Below the pieces are notes generated by a model. The model did no database searches. It saw only the letters and a list, made by a program, of their open reading frames with translations, and was not told the DNA's origin. Both the position numbers and the translations under genes were made by a program. 45,597 bases of DNA from Welwitschia mirabilis (lineage: Eukaryota > Gnetophyta > Gnetopsida > Welwitschiales): positions 276,752,648 through 276,798,244 of the forward strand of contig JBOZIK010000001.1 in the NCBI GenBank assembly GCA_051453625.1, written 5' to 3'. Positions 21,002 through 31,387 of the stretch are shown piece after piece. Every line of letters starts with the position of its first letter. Position 1 is the stretch's first letter.

Positions 21002-21660
21002 AACCTCTTTGATGCTTTCTGCACTACTCTAGCATATTCAAACTTGTGGATTGCAAGTCTATTGAAGTATTTCTTAATATAGGAATGTGGAATTTGAGGT
21101 CAAAGAATTACACAAGGATGTACTTGGGTTAACAATTATATATCATATCAAAATTGCCTATAAGGTCTAGCAAAGATGAGCATGAAATTCCAACAAATTG
21201 GTTCCTCCATGAAAAGCATATAGATCATAATGTAACCATACCTGTGGTAACTAAAATCTGAATAGTTTAATACACCCTCATACATGTATGTCTTCAAATG
21301 CTAGAAATATGCTTTGAAACTTATTTTCCATTGTCTATGATTCCATGCAAATGTTTGAAACAAGTGCCAAGCATTTATGGTCTATTACTTTTGAGTTACC
21401 CAACTACATTTTGGTAAAGTATACTTCAGTTACACTAACCTATTAGTAGCATCTTGTGAATGTTTATAACAATTTGAATGAAATTTTCTTGTTTACTTGG
21501 AGTGGAGTGCAATAGAGAAAGAATTCCTAGTAGGATAAAGTGAAGGTAACCAATTGCCCAATTTCAATAGGATAGAGTTACACATATAAATTTCAAGTGA
21601 AGGATCAGATTGAACAGTTTCCTGTTACCCATCTATTGCCCACCATAAGACATTGAGAAA
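21002..21660. other. Flank of the copia insertion, no gene
   Basis: Moderately complex sequence without a supported gene or repeat. It continues the pre-insertion DNA left of 15,808. Confidence 0.4.
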
Positions 21661-21983
21661 TGTTAGATAAAGAATAAAACATGAAGAAGCAATGGTTTCC
21701 AAGCAAATTTTTGTAAACAGTGGATTTCGGATATCAGGATCGAGGTTAGAAGCACAGTAAATGTGTAATGGCTATGCATGGCTTCTTGTCTTATAGAGTT
21801 GTGGAGTTTATTTATCATCCTTCTTTTCAATTTCCTCCTCATTTTTCATCTTCTCTGTGTTTTACTCTCATTTTCATTTCAGCATAGGGTTTCATTCAAT
21901 GGTGCAAACACAGGTAGTAGGGTTTTATTCGAAAACAATGGGCTTCAAGGTTGGTAAGTATTTTAGTGGAATCATATCATACG
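21661..21983 (+). mobile_element. Possible orphan LTR with adjacent primer site
   Basis: Starts with TGTTAGATAAAG and ends near ATCATATCATA. Within it is a pyrimidine-rich block with ctctgtgttttactctcatttt, as in copia LTRs. It is followed at once by tggtatcaatgc (21,985-21,996), which matches 10 of 12 bases of the tRNA-iMet site. No second LTR or gag was found after it, so it could be a truncated copia 5' end or a coincidence. Alternatively the T/C-rich block with the ATG at 21,899 could be a host 5' UTR. Confidence 0.35.
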
Positions 21984-21996
21984 TGGTATCAATGCT

Positions 21997-23342
21997 TGTT
22001 CTTTCTGCTTGGCCGAATGAACTGAGTTAAAGATGCTTTCATCTTTGTTTCTTTGAAGTGAGTTAAGTGAGTGAATGAGCACATTCACAGCATAGATCTG
22101 GATGGTGTTTTTAATGCTTTGATAGGATCAAGTGAGATTTAAGCATTTTGCAAGGGTGTTTATCAGAGGAATGAAAAGAGAACTACGTTTTAGTTGAAAC
22201 ATTGCGGTCTTTAAAGGCATTTGCTGTTGCTGGCATGGTTCCTACTGCTAACAGTGGTAATTGGTATTATTCTTTTATTTTCTATTCTTTGTTGTAATCT
22301 TTTGAGCTTTTAGTTGTTTGAAATGTGCTTTTCCATCGCAAAGCTCCGTCTTTGCAAACTCTGCTTGAGATAACTTTCTTTTTTATGTTTGAGGATAAAT
22401 TTAGAGTATATGCAATTGATTGAAATTCTCTTTGTGTTAGTTTTCTGTGTTCTTGAAATTGTTTTTTTACTGACCAGAAAAAAAATAAAACAATATTACT
22501 GATATATTTTGGTTATTAATCGATCCTCTCTGTTGTAGTTAATTCTGCCGGTTTTTCGCTTCTTTCTCTGGTTGTTTTCTGAAGAAAATGTCCTTTAATA
22601 GAACAGAATGTATACCCATGCATGCCCAAAATCATAACTGTTCCTCAAGCAATCTTAATTATTGGCCTTTCTAAGGATCCACTGCTGCTTATTCTTCTTC
22701 CTCTGCATCACTGTACCCATCATATGAAACGCTCTATTATCTCCATTTATTTCATCAATACTCAAAATACACAAAAATTTTGGCATTATAACCTCAATGA
22801 TTAGTACATTCTTGACCACTATTCCTGTTATCATTCTTCTTCTGTTGACGTTTTAGTGACTTTATCTTCTTTTCTGTATTGTTTTTAGATTGAATGAATT
22901 TATTTGTTTTGAGCCTTAGATATTTTAACGGCATTTTGTAATTCTTTTCCTTTCGCTGTTTCTGTGGCACTTCTCAGAATTATTCTGCTCAAAAAAACCA
23001 TAGTTTTTTGACCTAGATAATCTGTTTCCCTTTTTTGCCCTTGATCTCTCCTCTCCCTTATCCTTCTTCTTCATCTTTTTTTACAGATTTTCTTTTTCTC
23101 AATCTATTATAATTCTCTACATCTGCAGCTTGGTCTTCTGCGACTTCGCCTTCTTACTTTTGGACTGAAAGCTGCTGCATCAGAAATATTCCGTCCTTCT
23201 TTTGTAAGCAACAGCTTTTGAACAAGCAACATGACCATTAGAGAGCATATGATTTTTCATTGCAGGTTTTGTGCATTGTCAATAGTTAACATCACCGTGC
23301 CCACATCTTCTAAAGACAGCTTGTGTTTCCTCAACATTGTCA
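21997..23342. other. Less AT-rich, unique-looking region, no clear gene
   Basis: This region differs in texture from the rest: fewer A runs, T/C-rich blocks, and possible splice-like signals (acagtggtaattgg near 22,251; tctacatctgcag ending near 23,128). A 59-codon minus-strand frame (22,834 to 22,655) and a plus frame (22,622-22,804) overlap, and neither is recognised. On the minus strand, short protein-like runs appear: LRKHKLSLEDVGTVMLTIDN near 23,330-23,270 and a Lys/Ser-rich run ending KSQKTKLQM then stop near 23,130. It may be remains of a host gene or a captured fragment. I cannot name it. Confidence 0.35.
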
Positions 23343-23672
23343 GCGCTTGCTGCCTTCACTTTCCTTAACATGTTCAGTTCTTGCTTTGGCCCTTTTATCC
23401 ATTTTATCTTTTGGATCGTCCAGAACCTTCTATTTATGCTTTTCTTTCTTGATTTCATATTCGATATGCTTAGCTCTCGTTTTTAATACATTGAGTTTAA
23501 CATTGAGAGATAATTCATCGTATTTTCCCTCACCATTGAATTTGCCGGTGTTTATGATCTGTTGTTGCAATATTCTCAATGTACTTCTCAGCCTATTATT
23601 TTCTGTCTTCGCTCTTTGTGAACCTTCTCTAAGCTTAAATTGAACAATGGGCTTTAGAGTGTCTCGAAGGCT
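23343..23672 (-). pseudogene. Unrecognised coiled-coil gene fragment
   Basis: The minus strand is open for 80 codons from 23,672 to 23,433, then a single TAG (23,430-23,432), then 29 more codons to 23,343. The reading is charged and heptad-like (ENNRLRSTLRILQQQI, ELSLNVKLNVLKTRAKHIEY, EIKKEKHK, then DPKDKMDKRAKARTEHVKES), suggesting a coiled coil. No ATG opens it, so it would be an internal exon or a truncated copy. The plus strand is also open here (23,323-23,643), but that reading is hydrophobic and Leu/Ser-rich as expected for the complement of a Lys/Glu-rich sequence. The family is not recognised. One stop and a later frameshift suggest decay. Confidence 0.4.
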
Positions 23673-24039
23673 TCATCCATCATTGTGCTTTTACTACTAT
23701 GCTGGTTAGATGATGATGTTTTTTCCGTATTCATCCACTTTGGCTTCTCAAGACTGCAGCTATCACAAATTATTTAAGATTACTGTATACACAAAATGAG
23801 AGAGTGCGCACTATGAGATCCTATGCTTTTCTAAGAATTTAAATTAATATAAAAGGAAATAAATTCCAAGATTGCATGAAAAGTTAGAGACACATGGAAC
23901 AGAGACATACTGAATAAATACCGACTACCATGGAATATAGCTATTGCCTACAACCCCACAAACTAAGGATTAGAGGAACAATATTGAGTTTAAACTCCAA
24001 AGAAGAGAAAGTCATAACAAGGCTACTAAGAGCAAAAAA
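23673..24039. other. Junction stretch, no clear gene
   Basis: Lies between the coiled-coil fragment and the copia-B relic. A minus-strand run EAKVDEYGKN occurs near 23,750. The copia-B 3' end and LTR should be near here but were not recognised. The 69-codon plus frame (23,930-24,139) is the complement of copia-B. Confidence 0.35.
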
Positions 24040-24487
24040 TCCAGCCTCATACTATAAATTTCTTGGGAACCTAGGACACCAAATCATGACCAAGATATAT
24101 ATCAATATCATAATTAAAAAGTGTCATCAAAAGAGTTAGCCCAATCATCATCGTGAGTAAGGAGAAGTGAAGCAGAGCTACTTATAACATAGACCAAGTT
24201 TTAGAGTACCCTTTAAATATTGTAAAATGTGTTTAACGACCATTATATATGAAGTGGTGGGATGTTGTATAAACTGACACACTTGATTTCCTACAAAGGA
24301 AAGGGCAAGCAACATCTTGATAGCGTATTTAAAGGAACTAATGATAATGCTATGATAGAGAGGAGAATTAGTAACAAGATCATCACCTCAATAAAAAAAA
24401 ATGAAAATTAGGTGTTATGAGATTACATGTAGGTTTTGTGTTTAGCATGTTAGTCCATTTTAATAGATATATGATATACTTTATTTG
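24040..24487 (-). pseudogene. Copia-B pol, downstream part (RT end and RNase H)
   Basis: Second, older Ty1/copia element on the minus strand. From 24,487 downward the translation gives SQIKYIIYLLKWTNMLN, SPLYHS, then VCQFIQHPTTSYIMVVKHIL and QYLKGTLKLGLCY, the well-conserved connection domain. After a frame change comes the RNase H start HDDDWANSFDD (Asp codons at about 24,141-24,155) and YLGHDLVS. Stops and frameshifts are frequent. This is the direct continuation of 33,007-33,461: the two pieces are separated by the SIRE-like element, with the AGAAA target duplication at the break. Pol is therefore cut within reverse transcriptase, between the catalytic motif and the connection domain. Confidence 0.82.
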
Positions 24488-24492
24488 AGAAA
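24488..24492 (+). repeat. Target-site duplication AGAAA (left)
   Basis: Matches 33,002-33,006 exactly and flanks the outer TG and CA of the SIRE-like element. Confidence 0.9.
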
Positions 24493-26088
24493 TGAGGATT
24501 GTTGAACTCAGAGGGGAAGGGTGAATGAGTTTCACCAAATAAAAACTTTAAACCAAATAATAGAATGAAAAAGTATAATAAAAACACCTTACCAAAATAA
24601 CATGGATCTCCAACCTAAGTATGCCCACACATAGAAGGTAGCTTCTACTCACACCTTTGGATATTCTTAACTTGCAAGAAAATAGTGGTTTTCTGGTACA
24701 CGACCAACCTTACAGCAAGTGAGAGTCTCCTCACAAGGTAACACTTTTTACCTGCAAGAAAATAGTGGCTCTCATAGGTGCACCACAAGCCTTAAAATAA
24801 TAAGAGTCTCCTCACAATGTAATACTCTCTTCTTTTCAAGGAAATAGTGGTTTTTATAGGCACACTATAAACCTTACAACAAGTGAAAGTCTCCTCACAA
24901 GGCAACACTCTCTTCCCTACAAGGAAATAATGTTTTCTTGGTTCACCAATAACTTTACAACAAGCAAGTACACATAGGCACTACTTCAAATGCATAACTA
25001 TACAAGGGTTGCCTTACAAAGAGATTAATTTAATAATGGAATTATTAAAATATATAATAATAAGATAGTTTAATAAAATAATTACCAAAAATATAATAAT
25101 AATAAGCCTAAAGATGTGGCTTTGATGAAAACTTGAGTTCCTTAATGTTGTTGTTGTTATTATGAGTGTAAATGAATGATATGGCAAAGAAGGATCAAAA
25201 AATGAATGATGTAGACAATGCAAGCTTCTTTGCAAATGATGCCTTTGATTCTTTATGATATGTTCCAATCACCTATGCAACCTTCGTTCTATGCTTGATT
25301 TAATTGTTTTGTGCCAAAAGTTTAAGAGCTATGTATTCATTAAGCTACCAATATCTTTAAAGCTATTGATTAATGATTAAGCCAAGAATTCCTTTTTCTT
25401 TTGTGACATCAAGCCTTTATATTATTAAAGATAATTTAGCCTTTTAAGCTTGAAAGGTAGCCATTTAACTTCGTAATAACCATCATGCAATGGATAGAAA
25501 ACATCTAGACGTTGGGTCCATATCATCAATTTGCATTAACGTGAACTTTGATCCAATATGTCTTCAAACTTGTAGATGTTTATGAATAGTTAGATACCTT
25601 GTAGACATCTTTAGTGAACTAACTTAGATTTTGATGAAACTTGCTCTATATAATCTTTGGGCCTCCATGATCATGAAACCATAATGTACAGGTTGATAGC
25701 TCATCTAAAATGTAAGATATTGGTCAAAATCCAAATTAACTCTATTACCTATTTTGGCTTGGTATAGGCATCTTCAAAGATATAAATGTCTTCATCTATA
25801 TCAGCTTCAACTTTTAGCATAGTTATATTTGATGAGGTAGTTATCTTTTAGTTATGACTTAAATTTTGATACATAAGAGACATCTTTAATTTCTTAAACA
25901 TCTTCACTAGAGATGTCTTCAAACAACTAATTTTTCCATTTATGAATCAATCCTTTTCATGAGATATTACCTTTGAATATCCATCATCGTCTAATGCTTA
26001 TCAAGGTCTGGTGAATCTTGTAATGACCTCTCTTATACAATAATAAAATATTTGATAAGTGGAACCATCAAAACTAGATTTACCAATA
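24493..26088 (-). repeat. 3' LTR of SIRE-like element
   Basis: About 1.6 kb, collinear with 31,388-33,001 over its length with many substitutions and small indels. On the element strand it starts TATTGGTAAATCTAG (family start TGTTGG, first G lost) and ends with CA. It contains four ~81 bp tandem repeats and a set of AGACATCT/AGATGTCT motifs. Confidence 0.9.
24673..24997 (-). repeat. Four ~81 bp tandem repeats inside the LTR
   Basis: Units start near 24,673, 24,753, 24,836 and 24,917 (spacings 80, 83 and 81). Each opens with caaggaaatagtgg-like sequence, followed by an accttacaacaagtga-like and a gtctcctcacaagg-like part. Unit 1 holds a perfect inverted repeat GTGAG-AGTCTC-CTCAC, degraded in units 2 and 3. 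The same four units are in the other LTR (31,567-31,880), so they predate insertion. On the element strand they lie 180-500 nt from the LTR end, in the likely R/U5 part. Confidence 0.85.
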
Positions 26089-26102
26089 ATCACCCCCTTT
26101 TT
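26089..26102 (-). other. Polypurine tract of SIRE-like element
   Basis: On the minus strand this reads AAAAAGGGGGTGAT immediately before the 3' LTR, nearly identical to the AAAAAGGGGGAGATT of SIRE/Maximus elements. It fixes the orientation. Confidence 0.9.
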
Positions 26103-27559
26103 AATGATGTTCAAAACTTGGCAAATATGATTACTGCAATCTCATCCAATCAAATAAAATTAGATATTTATATTTTAAAGAAATGCATATAATCAATGTT
26201 TGTAATAGTTGTACAAAAATATGATACTAAGTACTAGAAAAATAGATAAAGATGCAAAGATATATCATTGGAGCAATTAAATAAAGGCACAAAGACAATT
26301 GATATTAGCCATCAAAATAGCCATGTAGAGTAACAAAGGCACAGAGTTTTTGACAATTTCAATAAGATGTAACAACATAAAATCAAAGCATGGTATTATA
26401 GATTTTGTTTCATCAATACATAATCTAATAATATGCTCATGGTAATGTGCTAGATGAAAATCAAAGCATGTAAAAATAAAATTGTGCTAGCAATATATAG
26501 CATGAAGATTATAGAAAATGTGCTAATTGATAATAAAAATTAGAGTATAACATTTTAGAAATGTATCAATGGAAGCATGATATTAAAATATAAGAGTATC
26601 AATAGAAGAAGTGTGTTAACAATAAGTGTGCCAAATAACATCAATAGAGATAACAGGAATGTGTGCTAAAATAATATCAGTAATCATCAAAAAATAATTA
26701 TAACACTTAGGGATCTAGTTTAGTATCTCATAAACAAGAAATGCATGCCTAACAGGGTATCCTCAAATGAAAAACCAAAGTGTCCAACTAATCTACTAGT
26801 TATCTATCTAACTAGATTTATTAACCAATAATTTACCAACAAGCCTCTCCTCCTCTTCAGGTAGTAGAGAAAAGGCTCTAATCACTAAGAGTAGAGTCAC
26901 TCATATAATGCATGTCTTGTCCTCTTTCATCATTGTCATCACTGTCATGGGTAATAGAGGTTGGTTACATATAGGATGATAAGAAAGTGAGAGATAAAGT
27001 GTGGTATTTCCTAGAGGGGTACTAAGATGTCCCACTAGGGCTATTTCCTTATATGTTGGTATGTTTGAGGAGTGATAGACATGTCAAAGAAACCAGCAAT
27101 GACTATCTTTACAAAGGATTATGATAACTACATAGCAGAAATGGGTGGGACTTGAACAAGCTCTGTATGTGATGATGGTGCTAATGATGGATGAAAGGGA
27201 GGTGGAGGTGATTAGACTTTAGAACATGATGACAATGCAAAAATCTTGTGATGTGAATGGAGAAAGATAAGAGGTAGTAAATCCGAGCTCTTGGACTTTA
27301 TCTCATACTGTGGCCTCTACTATAAAGTTTTTAGAGCCTGTCACCCCGCCTATACCTATGCCTTTATCAAAGCCTTATACTACCCTTGAGCTTATTCCTC
27401 ATCTCTAGATGATTCTTATGTAGATTCTCTATCAATTGCTTTATGAGAGTCATATCCTATACCATGTGGAGTTGAAGTTCTTGCTTCCTCATCTTCTTCT
27501 TACTCCTCTGAATTTGGCCATGTTGAATTCCTTGGATTCCCAACTCTTTAGTGATGCCT
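26103..27559 (-). other. 3' internal part of SIRE-like element, no clear gene
   Basis: 26.1-26.8 kb is AT-rich and non-coding. 26.85-27.6 kb is less AT-rich and could hold the decayed C-terminal part of the TP-domain gene. Minus-strand pieces such as EEEERLVGKLL near 26,860 and an acidic EED/EE run near 27,500 are visible, but no frame is sustained. Confidence 0.4.
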
Positions 27560-28480
27560 CGCTCTCACTTGTAATAAACCTATGTTTCTTTAGCATAAAT
27601 AAATTTCTTTGAATTTTACCAACCATTTTTATGATGACCTTTAATCCTATTTTAACCAATGAAGAGTTATGAGTAGTAGTAGAATATGATCATTAAAACT
27701 ATAGAGGCCTTCTACTTGTGCCCTCACCTAGTGGCACTGGTACTCTACATTTCTTATTGAACTCTATTAATGGTTTCTTTTAATAATAAGATTAACCTTA
27801 GAAACTCAAATATGTGCATTGCTAATGATTAAGCTAATAAGATAAGCATGACCCAAAGTCTAACCCTTATGAAACAACATGACAATATTCATGTACAAGA
27901 AGTCCAAATTTATTTTTAATCCAGTTAATAAACAATAAATAATGAAGGTATGCATTGGTTTGTAATGGCTATAATTACTTTCTCTAACTAAAATATTATA
28001 AAATGTGATTAAGTTGAGAATACAAGCTTTTGGAATCATATCTTTTCTTTTAATGTTCTCTAAAAAATTTATTCTAATGTGTCCAAATAGAGAATTACTC
28101 ATATTACACTGTAACATACTAATAACTCTAAAACTGAATATTTTCTTAAATTAATGAGCATATATGTAAGGAACATCCATCATCTATGCCAAGTAAAGAA
28201 TTAACAAAACTAGGAACAATGTGCAAAGAAGTACCTCTAACCTACTTTTAAAATGTATTTATGTTATCATAAATTTCATGTATATTAGCATGGAACTCTT
28301 TTATAACTAGATCTATAATAGACTAGTCTAACTGAATGATCATTTCCCATCCAAGTTGAGTGAAATATGTAGCAAGCTAATATTTTTAATATATCTGAAA
28401 ATCAAGTGTTATTTCTATATTAATTGAATTTCAAGACTATGTTCTAAATCTTATGACAATTGCCTCATGATAAAGGCTCA
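27560..28480 (-). pseudogene. Plant transposon-protein (TP) domain gene, decayed
   Basis: On the minus strand, in order: TLDFQIY, FTQLGWEMIIQLD (about 28,370-28,330), DLVIKEFHANIHEIYDN (about 28,320-28,265), VRGTSLHIVPSFVNSLLGID (about 28,250-28,185), then after a frame change a clean open stretch 28,117-27,860 with MIPKACILNLITFYNIL, HTFIIYCLLTGLKINLDFLY. This is the domain signature of the 'putative plant transposon protein' family: GW..., YP-LV-EFYAN, V-G-I..., LLGI, and I-P-H...L-I-Y-LL-G-INLP-L. Its role is unknown. In this element it takes the place downstream of gag where pol would be expected. Several stops and at least two frame changes show decay. Confidence 0.7.
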
Positions 28481-28829
28481 TATTATGATCTTTGCTACTC
28501 TAAGGCTTATTCTTTACTCTAGAAGTACCAATGGATCTTCTTCTAATTATATTTATAAGAATGTAGAGAATCTGAATCATGAAAATAACTAAATTTAAGA
28601 AATAATGAAAAATGTACACTAGTGCAATGAAAAAACCTATTCTTGATTGCTATTGAGATGTATGAAAGATTCAATATCTCTTGGCAGATAAATATGAAAA
28701 AATGAAATTTAAGAAATCTTCTAATAAAGGCATCTATTGAGTGAAAACTTGAAAATGATATTTTATGGTCCCTTTTACAAATTAAAAGGGTTAAAACCAT
28801 AGGTCTTTAGCATGTTTTATTTTTCATAA

Positions 28830-29216
28830 TATTATAGCTAAGACCTCTACAACCTCAAAGATGTTTAAAACATAAAGAGTAGACATCTATAAACTTAAAG
28901 ATGTCTACTATTAAAAAACTTTTCAATACATTTTTTTTTTCTATCAAGAAGTCTATAAAATGAAGATGTCTATTTCAAAAAAATTAAAATAACATACTTA
29001 CCCTTCAAAGACATTTTTCAAACTTAAAATGTCTACTTTCAAGACATCCACAAATCTTAATACGTCTCCCTTAGAGACACCTACAAAACTGAAGATGTCT
29101 ACAATGAAAGTTCCAAATTTTTCAAAAATATCTACAACTATTACAACCATAATAATAATACTTAGAAAAGATAAATATCAAGCATATGAATTAACTTTAA
29201 CTAGATTTAACTAATA
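28830..29216 (-). repeat. LTR-like block with AGATGTCT motif array
   Basis: At least eight copies of a degenerate aaacttaaagatgtctac motif (both orientations of AGATGTCT/AGACATCT) spaced about 25-45 bp between 28,850 and 29,110. The right end on the minus strand reads GGAGAT then TATTAGTTAAATCTAG (29,230-29,200), very like the polypurine/LTR junction of the enclosing element (GGTGAT then TATTGGTAAATCTAG). It may be the edge of another related LTR nested inside, or an internal duplication of LTR sequence. Confidence 0.4.
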
Positions 29217-29599
29217 ATCTCCACTCATAAGATAATCATAATGTGGAGTTAAGAATTTAAAAGATATTTCCTATTTACTTCTCTAATTGGTCAACTCCCA
29301 ATCTCTAAGTACCTACATAGCTTTATATATAGACATATATCTTTCAGATCCTTGAGAATTTTTTATCACATTTCCAATTATAGTAATTGTATCTTAAATC
29401 ATGATGCATTTGTTGAGTGTTTTGTGCTTTATTATGTTCTTTTTGTATGCTTCATAGATTTGAATACCTTCCCACCTAGAAGATCCTCTTATCATTTCCT
29501 TTTTAATCAGGTCCTTCTTTTTATGTTAATGCTTTACTTCATTTGTCTTATTAAATAGATACTTAATTTCATTATTGGAATTATCTTATAAGGTATTTT

Positions 29600-31310
29600 A
29601 TGGTAGAAGTGCTAGTTTTTCTTTTGATACCAAAAGTTTTCTTGGTTTATCCTGCATAAAATAATGTACCAGTCTACTATGCCTGTTGACATTTTTAGTA
29701 TAATACCTATCTTTAAACTTCATTGGAAATATATATTAATAATGACCTTTATTATGATAATAATAACAAATGATATTATTTTAAATACTAAATCTACATA
29801 TCTTGACTTATAATTTCATTTGTCAATGAATGTGGCTGAAGTACTAATTAAGGCTTCTTTGTATTCTGACCCACTCTTGTCATTTGAATGTCTACATTCC
29901 CTAAGCATTACATTTAAAGTATTTTTCTATTAGATAAAATTTTCATTTATTCTCTTTGAATTTTATAGTTTTTGTCTTACATTATCTAAATCATATGTTA
30001 GTCTGGTAACCTTAGATTTAAGAGTTAAGTTTTCAAAAGATAATCTAATACAAGTATTCTTTTCTTTTTTATAATATTCTTCACAAGTATGAAGTAAATT
30101 TCTCATCCTAGTATATAATTTTTATAGTTTAATAAACTCTTCATAAATTAAAATGTACCTTTCTTGAATACTCATATTTGTATCATCTTTGCTTTCTAAA
30201 TCATATTCTTCTTCTGTCTCGTCATCTTTTTCTTGAGACTGTGCAATACTTATGAAGGAATAATGAACTTTCTCATCATTATATGTTTCTTTTTTTATTA
30301 CTTATTCATATTTTTCCCATCCTATAAATAATTATCTCTTCTTATTTAGCTCTTTATTTTATTCCTTGTTTTTTATTCTATTAGCAATATGACATTTTTA
30401 CGCTATATGTCCTTGTCCTCTACAAACCAACATTCTATTTTTGAAAAATCAAAAGAAGAAGCATTACTCGAAGACTTACCTTTAAACATAAATTTTGATT
30501 TAACTTTAAATGGTTTTCTAAATTTATCTATTTTTTTGTACTTGCATAAAATAAGTCTATGTACTCTTCTTGTAATAGGGACAAGTTTCTCATCTTAATT
30601 ATTAGAGTTATCTTGCTTCTATTCTTCCTTTATCTTTCCTTTTAAACTTTATTTTGTGCTTTAACTTGTCTTAAGTGCAATGGATTTTTCTTTTAAGACT
30701 CCATCTTGTATGAAATTCATTTCATATGCTGTAAGAGCACTTTGTAGCTCTTTTATCTTCATAGTATTAAAATATCTTGACTCTTTCATAGTCATAATTT
30801 TGGGGGTTAGAGATCTAATAAATTTTTAAATTACCTTTGCTTCTAAAAGGCTTTCTCTAATGCTCTATATTGCATTCACAATGTTTAAAACTTTGATGAA
30901 GTATTTATGAACTCTTTCTTTGTGGTTCATTTTGATATTCTCAAACTAGCTTATCCATACTATAATATTTGATTATTTTATATTGAAAGTACATTCATAT
31001 GTTCTAACTAGAACATTTCAATTTTCTTGTGTCATCCTGTAACTAGCTATTATATTGAACTCTTTTATTGTTAAAGTAGAATAAAGTGCACTTTAACTAT
31101 AGAATCATATATTAAATCATCTTTCTTTTTATCTTTCTAATCTTTTCGTTTCTTGATTTATGTAATGGTATTGCCAGCATCATCTTTTGTGGTTTCCGCT
31201 GGATCTACATATACTTCTTCTATGCTTAACCATACCTACAACTTAAAACATTGTAATTATATGCACATCCTCATCTTCCAATAGGCATATTTATCCAATT
31301 GAAGAGTGGG
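29600..31310 (-). pseudogene. SIRE-like gag, decayed
   Basis: On the minus strand, gag starts near 31,310 with LDKYAYWKMRMCI, matching the F-DG-NY-YWK-RM start of SIRE gag. Further on come KMNHKERVHKYFIKVLNIVN and SLTPKIMTMKESRYFNTMKI (about 30,920-30,760), followed by ELQSALTAYEMNF, which is the UBN2-type core. The zinc knuckle (30,386-30,437) reads ECW, then in the next frame CRGQGHIA*KC. The Cys and His residues are visible, but a single-base shift and a stop break the motif. A long charged, coiled-coil-like tail follows to about 29,600. Gag packages the element RNA. Many stops make this copy dead. Confidence 0.78.
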
Positions 31311-31372
31311 TTCTAATGGATGAAATCCCTTCCATTATTCACTCAAAGAAGTTACTTATTTTCATGAGTATT

Positions 31373-31385
31373 CACTTTGATACCA
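31373..31385 (-). other. Primer-binding site, tRNA-iMet (SIRE-like element)
   Basis: The minus strand reads TGGTATCAAAGTG, two bases inside the 5' LTR. This gives orientation and LTR edge. Confidence 0.9.
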
Positions 31386-31387
31386 CT

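Noticed and set aside
23323-23643. 106-codon plus frame, hydrophobic and Leu/Ser-rich, like a membrane protein
   Set aside because: It is the complement of a charged coiled-coil minus-strand reading. The hydrophobicity follows from complementing Lys/Glu codons. Kept only as an alternative.
23930-24139. 69-codon plus frame
   Set aside because: Complement of the copia-B RNase H region.
24673-24997. Regularly spaced repeats that could suggest a CRISPR array
   Set aside because: Spacers are as similar as the repeats, there are only four units, they occur in both LTRs, and the context is plant.
25014-25268. 84-codon minus frame with a hydrophobic end
   Set aside because: Lies inside an LTR. The second LTR copy does not keep it open.
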